The notes under the pieces were generated by a model, which saw only the letters and a list, made by a program, of their open reading frames with translations, did no database searches and was not told the origin of the DNA. 64,000 nt of DNA from Rs1 sp029027825 (lineage in GTDB: Bacteria; Pseudomonadota; Gammaproteobacteria; Pseudomonadales; Balneatricaceae): NCBI GenBank assembly GCA_029027825.1, contig CP093399.1:1054001-1118000 (forward strand). The letters run 5' to 3'. The first letter of the stretch is position 1. The number at the start of each line of letters is the position of its first letter. Positions 1-9,180 of this stretch are shown here, piece by piece. The position numbers and the translations under genes were made by a program.

Positions 1-1
1 T

Positions 2-568
2 GCCTACATAGAGAATTATTTCAAACAAAAACAACTGCCTAGTGTTATCCGTATTCCGTCTTTTACCGAGAACAATGTCTTCGATAAATACCTGGATGCT
101 ATCGGTTATAAATACCAAGATAAGTCGTTAGTTTTGGCGCTGCGATTAGTGCCTAATGACTGCTCACCCGTTAATCTGATCGTTAAAAGTCCAAGTCAGT
201 GGATGCAGAGCTATTGTAATATTATCAACAGTTCAGTCTCTGAGCAGCAATCTCATTTGCAGATATTAACTAGGATAAAAGACCCAATTATGCCGGTGGT
301 TTTGCTGCGTAATGGACAGGAGGTTGCCTGTGGTTTAGCTGTGTTGCATCGAGAGTTTATCGGCATTTTTGATCTGCAGACCGCTGCACAATATAGGGGG
401 CAAGGATGCGCTTATGAATTAGTGAATGCGCTGTTGCAGTGGGGGCGAGAAAACGGGGCGAGCTATAGTTACCTACAAGTGGTTGCTAATAATGTTGCGG
501 CGATAAATCTCTATCGAAAATTAGGTTTTGAGCAGCGCTACCATTATTGGTATCGAGTGAAGTCTTAA
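2..568 (+). CDS. GNAT family N-acetyltransferase, 5' end outside window
   Basis: The reading frame is open from base 2 to the stop at 568, so the gene begins before the window; the first ATG-like start inside it would cut the domain. The C-terminal half shows the acetyl-CoA-binding motif A (QYRGQGCAYELV) and the GNAT ending NLYRKLGF. Such proteins move an acetyl group from acetyl-CoA to an amine; the substrate cannot be told from sequence. The next gene starts 386 bases downstream, so no operon link is visible. The family call is secure, the function open. Confidence 0.8.
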   Translation, partial: AYIENYFKQKQLPSVIRIPSFTENNVFDKYLDAIGYKYQDKSLVLALRLVPNDCSPVNLIVKSPSQWMQSYCNIINSSVSEQQSHLQILTRIKDPIMPVVLLRNGQEVACGLAVLHREFIGIFDLQTAAQYRGQGCAYELVNALLQWGRENGASYSYLQVVANNVAAINLYRKLGFEQRYHYWYRVKS

Positions 569-954
569 ATGTTTAACTAACGGATTAATTGTTGGAGCTA
601 GTTGTAGGATTAAGGAGGTAAAAATAGCCGAGTTAATTATGAGCTGAATCATGCGTTTATAAAAATATTTTAAGCTTGAAATTTTAAGCTTGAAATTGTT
701 TTGATTTGTTGGCAGTATTAACTTAAATAGACAGTTTAATACTCAGATTGGCGCCATTAATTGCAGTTTAGTCATTATAAAACATGCCTAGCCCGTCTAA
801 TGTCGGCAGGTTACAAATAGCTTGCTTCGCACGGCGATATATTGGACTGCATTTTACTGGTAATCGGTGGTTTTAGAATCGAATTTAACGCGCTCCGGTC
901 GCTCTGTACGTGACTGATCGATCGGCAAGTAACGCATGCTTAGGAAATAATTGA
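569..954. other. Intergenic region, no gene seen
   Basis: This stretch holds no convincing ORF. A perfect Shine-Dalgarno string (AAGGAGGT, 613-620) is present, but no start codon leads to more than a few codons after it. A near-perfect tandem duplication of TTTTAAGCTTGAAA lies around 670-700. The promoter of the dioxygenase gene should be near the right end but no clear -35/-10 pair was recognised. Confidence 0.5.
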
Positions 955-1791
955 ATGAGTTGCCCTTATAACCCTGCATCAGAAGGTGCAGAAATGGATT
1001 TCAATGACAAAATGTCGTACGGAGACTATCTGCAACTAGATAGTATTTTAAATAGCCAGCAACCTTTGTCTGATGCTCACGATGAGATGTTGTTCATTAT
1101 TCAGCATCAGACTTCAGAGCTGTGGTTGAAACTGGCTATACATGAAATGGGGGCGGCATTGCAGCAAATTCGTGCCGATCAGCTGCACCCGGCTTTTAAG
1201 CACTTGTCCCGTGTCTCGCGCATCTTTGAACAGTTGAACAGCGCGTGGGATGTACTGCGCACTATGACTCCCAGTGAATACACTAGTTTTCGTGAAACCT
1301 TGGGCCAATCGTCTGGTTTCCAATCTTATCAATATCGGGCGATCGAATTTGTGGTCGGTAACAGAAATTTGGCGATGTTAAAGCCTCATGATCACGATCC
1401 AGAGGTCACGGAAAAGCTCGAGGCGATTTTGGCGATGCCGAGTTTGTACGATGAAACTTTGCTGTTGCTACAGCGCAATGGTTTTGATTTATCAACGGTA
1501 CTTGAGCAGCGCAACTGGCGAGAGAAACACCAGCCGAGCGATCTGGTGGAAGATGCCTGGCAAACGATCTATAAAAATCCTGAAGAATACTGGTCACTTT
1601 ATGAATTAGCTGAAAAGCTTGTTGATTTTGAAGATTATTTTAGACGTTGGCGGTTTAATCATGTTACAACAGTCGAGCGAATCATAGGTTTGAAAAAAGG
1701 CACCGGAGGCACCGGAGGTGTTTCATATTTAAGGCGAATGCTAGACACCGTTTTGTTTCCTGAATTGTGGACAGTTAGGACCAAAATGTAG
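955..1791 (+). CDS. kynA: Tryptophan 2,3-dioxygenase
   Basis: This haem enzyme opens the indole ring of L-tryptophan to N-formylkynurenine, the first step of the kynurenine route, in the cytosol. The family core is clear: YGDYLQLDSIL (about residues 22-32), HDEMLFIIQHQTSELWLKL (42-60), the C-terminal haem-ligand region FNHVTTVERIIG with His236, and the GTGGTGG loop (249-255). At 278 residues it is close to bacterial family length. The ATG at 955 has AGGA about 10 bases upstream; an ATG at 994 is a possible alternative. No kynurenine formamidase or kynureninase is nearby. An aromatic-acid-type importer and a thioesterase follow on the same strand, 105 bases on. Confidence 0.93.
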   Translation: MSCPYNPASEGAEMDFNDKMSYGDYLQLDSILNSQQPLSDAHDEMLFIIQHQTSELWLKLAIHEMGAALQQIRADQLHPAFKHLSRVSRIFEQLNSAWDVLRTMTPSEYTSFRETLGQSSGFQSYQYRAIEFVVGNRNLAMLKPHDHDPEVTEKLEAILAMPSLYDETLLLLQRNGFDLSTVLEQRNWREKHQPSDLVEDAWQTIYKNPEEYWSLYELAEKLVDFEDYFRRWRFNHVTTVERIIGLKKGTGGTGGVSYLRRMLDTVLFPELWTVRTKM

Positions 1792-1895
1792 CGTTTGCAG
1801 GTAGTTGAATACAATTTTATATCTAGACCCGCAGCACTGCTATTTGAGGGTTGCGGCGGGATACCAACATAACAATAATTTGATGGGTAACGATA

Positions 1896-3044
1896 ATGAA
1901 AAAATTAGCGATTGTAATAGCAATGGGGCTAACAGTTTCAGCAGCTTTAATGCCAATAGTATCAATGGCATCCCCAGTTAAAGTAGGCCTTATCACCACC
2001 TTAACCGGCGGTGGGGCGAGTTTGGGAATAGATATTCGGGACGGCTTTTTGCTGGCGGTTAAACAGGCCAACAATAGTGATCTAACCGTGGTTGTTGAAG
2101 ACGATGCTAGGAAACCACCGCTAGCGGTGCAAATAGCTGATAAAATGATCCAGCGTGAAAAAGTGGATATTTTGACCGGGATTGTCTGGTCAAACTTAGC
2201 GATGGCCGTGGTGCCGAATGCGGTTGCGCAAAATAAATTTTACCTCTCCCCCAATGCAGGCCCCTCTGCCCTAGCGGGTAAACGCTGCCATAAAAACTAT
2301 TTCAATGTGGCTTGGCAAAATGATAATTTACATGAGGCGATGGGCTCTTATGCTAGCAAATCAGGGTTTGTTAAACCTTATATACTAGCCCCTAACTATC
2401 CTGCGGGAAAAGATGCTTTGGTTGGCTTTAAGCGGTTGTTTAAAGGTGCGCTAGCCGGGGAAACTTATACCAAGCTGGGGCAGAAAGATTACGCGGCAGA
2501 AATAGCTAAAATTCGCGCCTCGGGAGCAGATAGTATCTACTTCTTTTTACCCGGCGGGATGGGTATTTCTTTCATGAAGCAATACACTCAGTCGGGCGTT
2601 GGCTTGCCGGTAATGGGTCCTGCTTTCTCCTTTGACCAAGGTATTCTTAAGGCGATTGGCAAAGCGGCACTCGGGGTGAAAAACTCGTCTCAGTGGAGCA
2701 AAGACTTAGACAATAAAGCCAATATTTTGTTCGTTAAAACGTTCAAGGCTGAATACGGTCGTCTACCTTCTCTATATGCAAGTCAAGGTTACGATACTGC
2801 CAATTTAATACTATCTGCGATGCAGATTGCGGATGTAAAAGATAGCGACGCTTTTAGAACAGCACTTGCGGCTGCTAATTTTGCATCAGTGCGGGGCGAT
2901 TTTAAATTCGGCTCTAATCAGCATCCGATCCAGAACATTTATGTGCGAGAAGTGATTGAGGAAAATGGAGTGCTGACCAATAAAATTATTGCCACTGCTC
3001 TGGAAAATCACGCTGATGTCTACGCCAGTAAATGTACTTTATGA
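1896..3044 (+). CDS. LIV-type ABC transporter periplasmic substrate-binding protein
   Basis: The 382-residue protein starts with a signal peptide (MKK, hydrophobic stretch, likely cleavage after Ala25 in VSMA/SP) and continues as a type I periplasmic binding fold: VKVGLITTLTGGGASLGIDIRDGF, then ligand-site and hinge regions typical of LivJ/LivK and aromatic-acid binding proteins. It would capture the substrate for the two permeases and two ATPases that follow. The 400-base gap to the permease contains a family A mobile repeat, so coupling of expression is uncertain. Members of this family bind branched-chain amino acids, amides or aromatic acids; the ligand here is unknown. Confidence 0.88.
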   Translation: MKKLAIVIAMGLTVSAALMPIVSMASPVKVGLITTLTGGGASLGIDIRDGFLLAVKQANNSDLTVVVEDDARKPPLAVQIADKMIQREKVDILTGIVWSNLAMAVVPNAVAQNKFYLSPNAGPSALAGKRCHKNYFNVAWQNDNLHEAMGSYASKSGFVKPYILAPNYPAGKDALVGFKRLFKGALAGETYTKLGQKDYAAEIAKIRASGADSIYFFLPGGMGISFMKQYTQSGVGLPVMGPAFSFDQGILKAIGKAALGVKNSSQWSKDLDNKANILFVKTFKAEYGRLPSLYASQGYDTANLILSAMQIADVKDSDAFRTALAAANFASVRGDFKFGSNQHPIQNIYVREVIEENGVLTNKIIATALENHADVYASKCTL

Positions 3045-3349
3045 GCTTGACGTTGACTGATTAAAATAGATTAAAATTCTTCAGTCCCAATCATTCTGAA
3101 GTCTTATTAATTACCAGTTGAATCTGTGACGGAAAATAAAGTCACAGCTTCAACTAGTCAATAAATGACTAAATAGTGCCTCAGTTCTCCTCCTTACTTT
3201 CGCCAATCAAGGTCAGTCGACTAGGATATGAAGCTGCTGGTTTAGGTAAAAGCAAAGTCACTATCAATACCCTTTAATCATTAATTTGCGATTTTTATCG
3301 ATTGTCCACTGTGGTGCTCAATCGATAAAATTTTCAATTCTTATATTAC

Positions 3350-3414
3350 CAGACCTCTGCATAACGTTGCGAGCGCAGTTATCATACCCTCTGGGTAAGT
3401 TATGCAGAGGTCTC
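3350..3414 (+). mobile_element. Family A repeat (short MITE-like element) before livH
   Basis: A 65-bp element with ends AGACCTCTGCATAAC and GTTATGCAGAGGTCT, flanked by the 5-bp direct repeat ATTAC (3345-3349 and 3415-3419). It is a short member of the family described at 48134-48272, and its interior (TTATCATACCCTCTGGGTAA) is shared, reversed, with the partial copy at 36766. It separates the binding-protein gene from the permease. Confidence 0.85.
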
Positions 3415-3444
3415 ATTACCGTTAATAGAGTAGGTCGGACTACG

Positions 3445-4365
3445 ATGACTACGACTTTGATATTCGAACAGTTACTCAATGGATTACAGTTTTCAATGAT
3501 GCTGTTTTTAATGTCAGCGGGGCTGACCTTAATCTTTGGTGTAATGGGCTTAATTAATTTGGCCCACGGTGTGCTGTATATGGTGGGCGCTTTCGCCTGC
3601 GCCCTAATTGCCGGTCTCACCGGTTCTTTCTGGTTGGGTTTGATCGCCAGTCTAGTCGTTGCGGCGATGGCGGGTGCGATCATAGAAGTTGGCGTGATAC
3701 GCCGGCTGTATCAGCGCGATCATCTAGATCAAGTGCTGGCGACTTATGCGCTAATATTAATTTTTTCAGAGGCGACACGCTGGTTGTTTGGCGCGTTCCC
3801 ACTGTATCTTGATGTACCGGAACTACTCTCTAAACCGATCAGTATCTTTGGTTTTTTTGACTACTCCAGCTATCGATTATTCATTATTTTAGTCGGTGTT
3901 TTAGTCGCGATTGGGTTGTATCTCCTTATTTCTAAAACGCGCCTGGGAATGCAAATTCGAGCGGGGGAGTCAGATCGGGAAATGATTGCGGCGCTCGGTG
4001 TCGATATCCGCACTTTGTATACGCTTGTTTTTGCCTTAGGTGCCGGTTTAGCTGGATTGGCTGGAGCGTTATTGGGTGCCATCCAATCGGTTGAGGTCGG
4101 AATGGGGGACTCAGTGCTTATCTTGGCCTTTGTGGTGGTGGTTATCGGCGGGATTGGCTCAATTAAAGGGGCATTTATCGGTGCGTTACTGGTTGGTATT
4201 GTCGATACTATGGGGCGCTTTTTACTACCCTATCTGCTCTCCTTAGTGCTGCCTGCAGAATCAGCTGCCAGTATCGGTGGAGCGCTGTCCTCAGTGGCTA
4301 TTTATTTATTAATGGCGGTTATCTTAGTGGTTAAGCCTAAAGGGTTGGTGCCAGCACATGCTTAA
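3445..4365 (+). CDS. livH: LIV-type ABC transporter permease LivH
   Basis: This is a polytopic inner-membrane permease of 306 residues. LTLIFGVMGLINLAHGVLYMVGAF near the start, and GESDREMIAALGVDIRTLYTLVFALGAGLAGLAGALLG in the cytoplasmic ATPase-contact loop region, are LivH hallmarks. The frame is open upstream to 3286, but that part runs through a mobile repeat; ATG 3445 gives the normal LivH N-terminus. No strong ribosome site precedes it. It overlaps livM by 8 bases (stop 4365, start 4358), the usual translational coupling in these operons. Confidence 0.9.
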   Translation: MTTTLIFEQLLNGLQFSMMLFLMSAGLTLIFGVMGLINLAHGVLYMVGAFACALIAGLTGSFWLGLIASLVVAAMAGAIIEVGVIRRLYQRDHLDQVLATYALILIFSEATRWLFGAFPLYLDVPELLSKPISIFGFFDYSSYRLFIILVGVLVAIGLYLLISKTRLGMQIRAGESDREMIAALGVDIRTLYTLVFALGAGLAGLAGALLGAIQSVEVGMGDSVLILAFVVVVIGGIGSIKGAFIGALLVGIVDTMGRFLLPYLLSLVLPAESAASIGGALSSVAIYLLMAVILVVKPKGLVPAHA

Positions 4366-5350
4366 TTTAACCAGAGAGCAATGCCTAAATGGCGTAGTGG
4401 TCGGCGCGTTACTAGTGCTCACGGCACTGGCACTTTTCCTTGATGAGCCTTTTTATATTACCTTATTGACTAAAGTGACTATTTTGGCGATGGCGGGGGT
4501 CGGGCTCAATTTAGCACTGGGCTTAGGAGGGATGGTCTCTTTTGGCCACGCTGCCTTTTTTGGCATAGGTGGCTATGTAGCAGGAATTTTGGCCTCCCAT
4601 GCACTGAATGAGGAGCTGCTATTCACAGTGTTTGGGATTGGTGTTTTTGGTACCACCAATATGTTATTCATTTGGCTGCTTGCTATTCTGATCAGTGCGT
4701 TAGTAGCAGCGTTAATAGGTTATTTTAGCCTGCGTACCCAGGGAGTTTATTTTATTATGATTACCTTGGCCTTTGCGCAGATGATTTATTACTTCTCGAT
4801 TGCCTGGCCCGCCTACGGCGGTGAAGATGGCCTGTCTATTTATCAACGCAACCAATTTTTTTCGATTAATACCTTAGATCCGCTCAGTTTTTTTGCTATT
4901 TGCTTTAGTTTATTGATGGCAATGATTTTTTTAGTCTCAAGATTAAAGAGCTCACATTTTGGCAACGCGCTGCAAGCTGCGCGGCAAAATGAACAGCGCT
5001 TGGCCGCCGTCGGCATCCGTCCATTTGGTATCAAACTGACCGCGTTCGTTATCTCGGCGATGATTACCGCCTTAGCAGGTGCGCTGTTCGCAGATCTGAA
5101 TCGTTTTGTCAGTCCTGGCATGTTCTCGTGGCACACGTCGGGGGAGATTATGATCTTTGTTCTTTTGGGGGGAGTGGGGCGGTTATTTGGTCCAGTGATT
5201 GGCGCGGGGTTATTTATCCTCTTTGAATATTATCTGGGGGGAGTGACCGAGCACTGGATGCTTTTTCTCGGGGTGATGTTACTAACAGTGGTGCTATTTG
5301 CCCGCGGTGGGATTGTCGGCTTGCTTGCAGGAGAGGTTAAACATGACTGA
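4358..5350 (+). CDS. livM: LIV-type ABC transporter permease LivM
   Basis: This second permease subunit has 330 residues and about eight to nine hydrophobic segments. MAGVGLNLALGLGGMVSFGHAAFFGIGGYVAG is the LivM signature, and the C-terminal contact region RLAAVGIRPFGIKLTAFVISAMITALAGALFAD is present. It pairs with LivH to form the membrane channel. It overlaps livH at its 5' end and livG at its 3' end (livG ATG 5343, livM stop 5350). Confidence 0.92.
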   Translation: MLNLTREQCLNGVVVGALLVLTALALFLDEPFYITLLTKVTILAMAGVGLNLALGLGGMVSFGHAAFFGIGGYVAGILASHALNEELLFTVFGIGVFGTTNMLFIWLLAILISALVAALIGYFSLRTQGVYFIMITLAFAQMIYYFSIAWPAYGGEDGLSIYQRNQFFSINTLDPLSFFAICFSLLMAMIFLVSRLKSSHFGNALQAARQNEQRLAAVGIRPFGIKLTAFVISAMITALAGALFADLNRFVSPGMFSWHTSGEIMIFVLLGGVGRLFGPVIGAGLFILFEYYLGGVTEHWMLFLGVMLLTVVLFARGGIVGLLAGEVKHD

Positions 5351-6089
5351 TAAAATCCTGAATATCGAAAATTTAGTAAAAACATTTGGCCAATTAAAAG
5401 CTACTGATAATTTAAGTTTAGATTTATATCCCAATGAGATACACGCAGTGATTGGCCCAAATGGTGCGGGTAAATCAACGCTGATTAAACAAATTTGTGG
5501 TGAGATCAGCGCCGACCAAGGGCGGATTGAATTTTTGGGTAAGGATATAACCCACTTAGATGTCGCCGCTAGAGCGCGGTTGGGCTTGGGGAGAACTTTT
5601 CAAATATCATCCCTGGCGATGGAGTATTCAGTATTGAGGAATGTGATGCTGGCGGTGCAAGCTGTCCAGGGGTCGAGTTATAGTTTCTTTAAGTCAATTG
5701 CCAATGATCAGGAATTACGCTCCTCGGCTATGGAGAGTCTTAAAGAAGTTGGTTTAGAAAATAGAGCTGATATATGTGCGGCTAAGCTCTCGCACGGTGA
5801 ACGCCGACAATTAGAAATAGCGGTGGTTTTAGCGCAACAGCCGAAAGCCTTTCTGTTGGACGAGCCAATGGCGGGAATGGGGGCAGAGGGCTCCAAAAAG
5901 CTCACCGGTTTTTTGGATACGCTGCGCTGGCGCGCGCCAATTTTGATGGTAGAGCACGATATGGATGCGGTATTTTCGCTGGCTGATAGAATTTCGGTAT
6001 TAGTCTATGGGAAAATAATTATGACTGGCAGTGTTGCACAAGTGCGTAACAATGCCCTAGTACGTGAAGCCTATTTGGGAGAGGATTAG
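5343..6089 (+). CDS. livG: LIV-type ABC transporter ATPase LivG
   Basis: This cytoplasmic ATPase has 248 residues. Walker A is GPNGAGKST (38-46), the signature is LSHGERRQLEIA, Walker B is AFLLDEP, and the H-loop lies in MVEHDMD. LSHGE in place of LSGGQ is common in LivG-type subunits. The frame is open to 5298, but ATG 5343, with GGAGAGG upstream at the end of livM, gives the standard start MTDKIL. It is followed two bases later by livF. Confidence 0.92.
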   Translation: MTDKILNIENLVKTFGQLKATDNLSLDLYPNEIHAVIGPNGAGKSTLIKQICGEISADQGRIEFLGKDITHLDVAARARLGLGRTFQISSLAMEYSVLRNVMLAVQAVQGSSYSFFKSIANDQELRSSAMESLKEVGLENRADICAAKLSHGERRQLEIAVVLAQQPKAFLLDEPMAGMGAEGSKKLTGFLDTLRWRAPILMVEHDMDAVFSLADRISVLVYGKIIMTGSVAQVRNNALVREAYLGED

Positions 6090-6091
6090 CG

Positions 6092-6796
6092 ATGTCGGTG
6101 TTATTAAATCTAGCGCAGATAGAAACCTTTTACGGCCAGTCGCAAGCGCTATTTGGCGTTGATCTCTCGATTCAAGAAGGGCAAGTGGTCGCGCTCATGG
6201 GGCGCAATGGCATGGGTAAAACCACCACGATTCGCTCAATATGTGGCATGTCTAAGGCATCGTCTGGCAGCTTGCACTTTTTAGGTGTCGATATATCGAC
6301 ATTGCCCTCACACCAAATCGCGCGTTTGGGGATAGGGCTAGTGCCGGAGGGGAGGCGCTGTTTTAGTAATCTAACGGTCACTGAGAACTTGTTGGTTGCG
6401 GCCCGTGCACGTGCCGACAACAACCATCACTGGGATTTAGCAAAGGTGGAAGTACTGTTTCCTCGGTTAGCTGAAAGGCGCAGTCAATATGCCAATAGCT
6501 TGTCGGGAGGAGAGCAGCAAATGCTGGCGGTGGGCCGGGCGCTAATGACCAATCCGAAGCTACTAATTTTGGATGAGGCAACCGAGGGGCTGGCGCCGGT
6601 TATTAGACAGGAAATTTGGCAGGCTGTGAAGCAGCTCAAAGCCGCTGGCCAGTCGATTTTGATTGTCGATAAAACCATTAAAGAGTTGCTGCCGGTGGCG
6701 GATCACTGCGTGATTTTAGAGCGGGGTAGCACGGTCTTTAGCGGATTACCTGAGACTATGTCGAAAACTATTTTACAACAGTATTTAGGCGTTTAA
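6092..6796 (+). CDS. livF: LIV-type ABC transporter ATPase LivF
   Basis: This is the second ATPase, 234 residues. Walker A is GRNGMGKTT (37-45), the signature LSGGEQQML, and Walker B LLILDEATEGLAP, where LivF usually has DEPSEGLAP. The family block GLGLVPEGRR appears as GIGLVPEGRRCFSNLTVTENL. It is two bases after livG and 11 bases before the thioesterase gene, so the thioesterase is very likely co-transcribed with the transporter. Confidence 0.92.
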   Translation: MSVLLNLAQIETFYGQSQALFGVDLSIQEGQVVALMGRNGMGKTTTIRSICGMSKASSGSLHFLGVDISTLPSHQIARLGIGLVPEGRRCFSNLTVTENLLVAARARADNNHHWDLAKVEVLFPRLAERRSQYANSLSGGEQQMLAVGRALMTNPKLLILDEATEGLAPVIRQEIWQAVKQLKAAGQSILIVDKTIKELLPVADHCVILERGSTVFSGLPETMSKTILQQYLGV

Positions 6797-6807
6797 GAGG
6801 ATGTCAT

Positions 6808-7230
6808 ATGTTAGTTTATCAACTTAATCACAAAGTACTTTTTCAGCACTGTGACCCCGCTGGGATCGTGTTCTATCCACGCTATTTTGAAATGATAAAT
6901 GCCACGGTTGAGCAGTGGTTTTCCGAGGCTTTAGATTACTCTTTTGCGAAAATGCATATCGCTGAAAAGGTCGGGGTGCCCACCGTGGCGATTGAAAGTA
7001 ACTTTAAAGCGCCGAGCTTTTTAGAAGATCAGTTAGTCTTTAACTTGAGTGTGTTAAAAATTGGTACAGCAAGCTTAGATTTAACAGTGCTCGGCTACTG
7101 CGCTGAACAATTGCGTCTGGAGTGTAAAATAACTTTAGTGTTTGTCGATTTAAAAGACACCATCCCTCGCTCGCTCCCCTGGCCTGCACAGCTTCGCGAT
7201 AAGTTTGCTGCGTATTTGCCGAAAAAATAA
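6808..7230 (+). CDS. 4-hydroxybenzoyl-CoA-type thioesterase
   Basis: A 140-residue hotdog-fold protein. HCDPAGIVFYPRYF (14-27) contains the catalytic aspartate (Asp16) of the 4HBT family. It should hydrolyse an acyl- or aroyl-CoA in the cytosol. Its position 11 bases behind livF suggests it acts on CoA esters of whatever the transporter brings in. Aromatic acids such as benzoate or anthranilate derivatives are one reading, because similar thioesterases accompany LIV-type importers in aromatic-CoA clusters. No aroyl-CoA ligase is in this operon, so the substrate stays unassigned. Confidence 0.85.
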   Translation: MLVYQLNHKVLFQHCDPAGIVFYPRYFEMINATVEQWFSEALDYSFAKMHIAEKVGVPTVAIESNFKAPSFLEDQLVFNLSVLKIGTASLDLTVLGYCAEQLRLECKITLVFVDLKDTIPRSLPWPAQLRDKFAAYLPKK

Positions 7231-7388
7231 CCGACAAAGAATAGTAATACTAGATTAATGGTTTAATTAGGTGGGTTCTCGGTAGATTGCTCCACTTTTC
7301 AAAGTAGTTTATTGCCAAAATATTGTCTTCTCTTGTGCTGCGAAACTTGTCATCCTTGCATGCTAAATATTGCTTGGGAATAAACACT

Positions 7389-8045
7389 ATGGGACATAAA
7401 TTCGCCGAAATCGCATTTACCGACAGTGTTCGTGAGATGCAGCAAGCACAAGGAAGTCGCAGCGGTTATGCGAGGATGGAATCAGCAGCGGATTATAATG
7501 ACCGACTCGGTATTGCTGAAATAGAATTTATAGGCGACAGAGATAGCTTTTATATGGCCAGCGTCAGCGAGACGGATTGGCCCTATGTGCAGCATCGTGG
7601 TGGGGCGGTAGGTTTTGTCAGTGTCCTCGATGAAAAGACTTTAGGTTTTGCCGATTATCGAGGTAATCGTCAATATATCAGTGCCGGAAACTTTAAGGCG
7701 AATGATAAAGTTGCCTTGTTTTTTATGGATTATACCGCGCAGCGGCGTTTGAAGTTACTGGGGAAAATTCGTCAGATAAGTATTGAAAAATCTACGCTAA
7801 TAGAGGCTGAATTTAAGCCAATAGAAAGGCAGTTACTAACTGACATAACGGCGCAAAATAGCATCGGAAAAGTTGAGCGTGGCTTCGTTGTAGATGTGTT
7901 GGCTTTTGATTGGAATTGTCCAAAATTCATCACACCCAGATACACCCAAGCGCAAATGCCGCCTTTGGTAGCAGCGCTGATAGAAGAAAATCAGGAATTA
8001 AAAGAAGCATTGAAAAGTGTGCGGCAGCAGATTTTAGTAGGGTAA
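7389..8045 (+). CDS. PNPOx-like flavin-binding family protein
   Basis: The 218-residue protein has a split-barrel FMN-binding fold of the pyridoxamine 5'-phosphate oxidase superfamily: DSFYMASVSETDWPYVQHRGG is the core strand-loop motif, and FADYRGNRQYISAGNF and VALFFMDY follow. The C-terminal part is a short helical tail. Start ATG 7389 (MGHKFAEIAF) is preferred over a TTG at 7323. This subgroup is often annotated as pyridoxamine 5'-phosphate oxidase family without a known substrate. It lies 158 bases after the thioesterase gene on the same strand. Confidence 0.75.
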   Translation: MGHKFAEIAFTDSVREMQQAQGSRSGYARMESAADYNDRLGIAEIEFIGDRDSFYMASVSETDWPYVQHRGGAVGFVSVLDEKTLGFADYRGNRQYISAGNFKANDKVALFFMDYTAQRRLKLLGKIRQISIEKSTLIEAEFKPIERQLLTDITAQNSIGKVERGFVVDVLAFDWNCPKFITPRYTQAQMPPLVAALIEENQELKEALKSVRQQILVG

Positions 8046-8061
8046 AGCAAGTGCTAATGAA

Positions 8062-8102
8062 CTCCATCCTACAGCGCTATAAGCTGCTGTCGATGGATGG
8101 AG
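8062..8102. terminator. Hairpin after the PNPOx-like gene
   Basis: CTCCATCC (8062-8069) pairs with GGATGGAG (8095-8102), with a possible inner ACAGC/GCTGT pairing. There is no T-run on either side, so it may be a weak or factor-assisted terminator between convergent genes. Confidence 0.4.
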
Positions 8103-8147
8103 GTTAGCTTTACACTAATTGCTAGTGTATGTTTTTACGAGTAAAAA

Positions 8148-8738
8148 CTATTTTTCAGGGGTTTGAAAAATAAGGTATAGATCGACTAAAATATCGGGAA
8201 TTTCATTGGCCATTTCTTCACAAACGTCAGGATTGCGACGAATTTCTTGAAATTCTTTAGCGTCAAATAAGTCGGATACAACCATAATAGGTAACATCAA
8301 TTCAGTGACCTTTTGCTCTTGAGACGTACCGCTGTACCAAGCGTCCTCGGTCATAAATACTGCTTCCATGAATGCTTGAGCCCAAGTTTCGATGTCAGCT
8401 ATTTCTTCCCCGTCTTCTACTGCAAGGGTTAGTTCGCAGGGCATTTCCAGCTCGCTATCATCTTCCATATCACTGCGGATACTGGAAAACCAATGCCGTA
8501 AAATAGTTTTAATTTCAGTTTGCTGCTGCTCGGATTGCCATTTCGGCTCACCGTCAAACAAAATATTCATCCACTCACTTTCTTCCTTAGGATCCGGAGA
8601 TATGACGAGAGCGCATAAAAAACCATGAATGCCGATCAGGTCTAAGGATTCTTCAGAAACGAGGTCGGAGAAAATAAAAAGTTCTAAAGCATCTAACTCA
8701 GAATCGGTAATAGCACTGTTTTGTGGTTGTGTTTGCAT
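8148..8738 (-). CDS. UPF0149 (YgfB/YecA-like) family protein
   Basis: An acidic 196-residue protein with the helical UPF0149 pattern: an N-terminal ELDALELFIFSDLVSEESLDLIGIHGFLCALVISP block and a central EIADIETWAQAFMEAVF block. It lacks the C-terminal cysteine-rich SEC-C zinc motif found in YecA. Function in this family is poorly known. It is convergent with the PNPOx-like gene and divergent from recQ. Confidence 0.78.
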   Translation of the reverse strand: MQTQPQNSAITDSELDALELFIFSDLVSEESLDLIGIHGFLCALVISPDPKEESEWMNILFDGEPKWQSEQQQTEIKTILRHWFSSIRSDMEDDSELEMPCELTLAVEDGEEIADIETWAQAFMEAVFMTEDAWYSGTSQEQKVTELMLPIMVVSDLFDAKEFQEIRRNPDVCEEMANEIPDILVDLYLIFQTPEK

Positions 8739-9180
8739 GAGAATACCCTGAAAAATTAACAGCGCGTAGTTTACTCTAACTCAAAGTATAAACCTAGAGA
8801 ACATGTTAATAAGTCAGCGATGTTATGGCGAAGGTGGGCTAACAAAATTTTCTAATTACATTTAACGATATTATTGCTCGCTGTGGATGAATTTAGCAGT
8901 ATTTGCAGCAAAAAAAACAGCTATTTAACGAGAAGAGGTGAATGCGTTGCAATTGAGAAGTGCTATATATGACCGTCAGTATTTAACACTAAATATCGTC
9001 TCTCGACGATCTTTGCTGACAAATCAGTGCCAAACTCCTTTTGATTGCGATAAATAGCATTTTTCACGGTATTTTCACCTAATATCGTCTTCGTTCGCTA
9101 CTTAGTATATAGGTCTCTGTTAGAATGTTGTCCGCTCTAATCTAAGGATTGTTTTTTAAAGCCAATAGCTGTGGGGAAAT
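8739..9180. other. Intergenic region upstream of recQ
   Basis: No ORF or repeat-family member was seen in these 442 bases between divergent genes. TAGAAT at about 9121-9126 could be a -10 element for recQ, without a matching -35. Two similar AT-rich stretches containing AATATCGTCT occur (about 8992 and 9081). Confidence 0.4.

Noticed and set aside
1825..1862. Terminator between kynA and the binding-protein gene
   Set aside because: CCCGC and GCGGG can pair, but the inner part is mismatched and no T-run follows.
3286..3444. Extended N-terminus for LivH
   Set aside because: The extra 53 codons translate a mobile repeat and would place a non-family leader before the standard LivH start at 3445.
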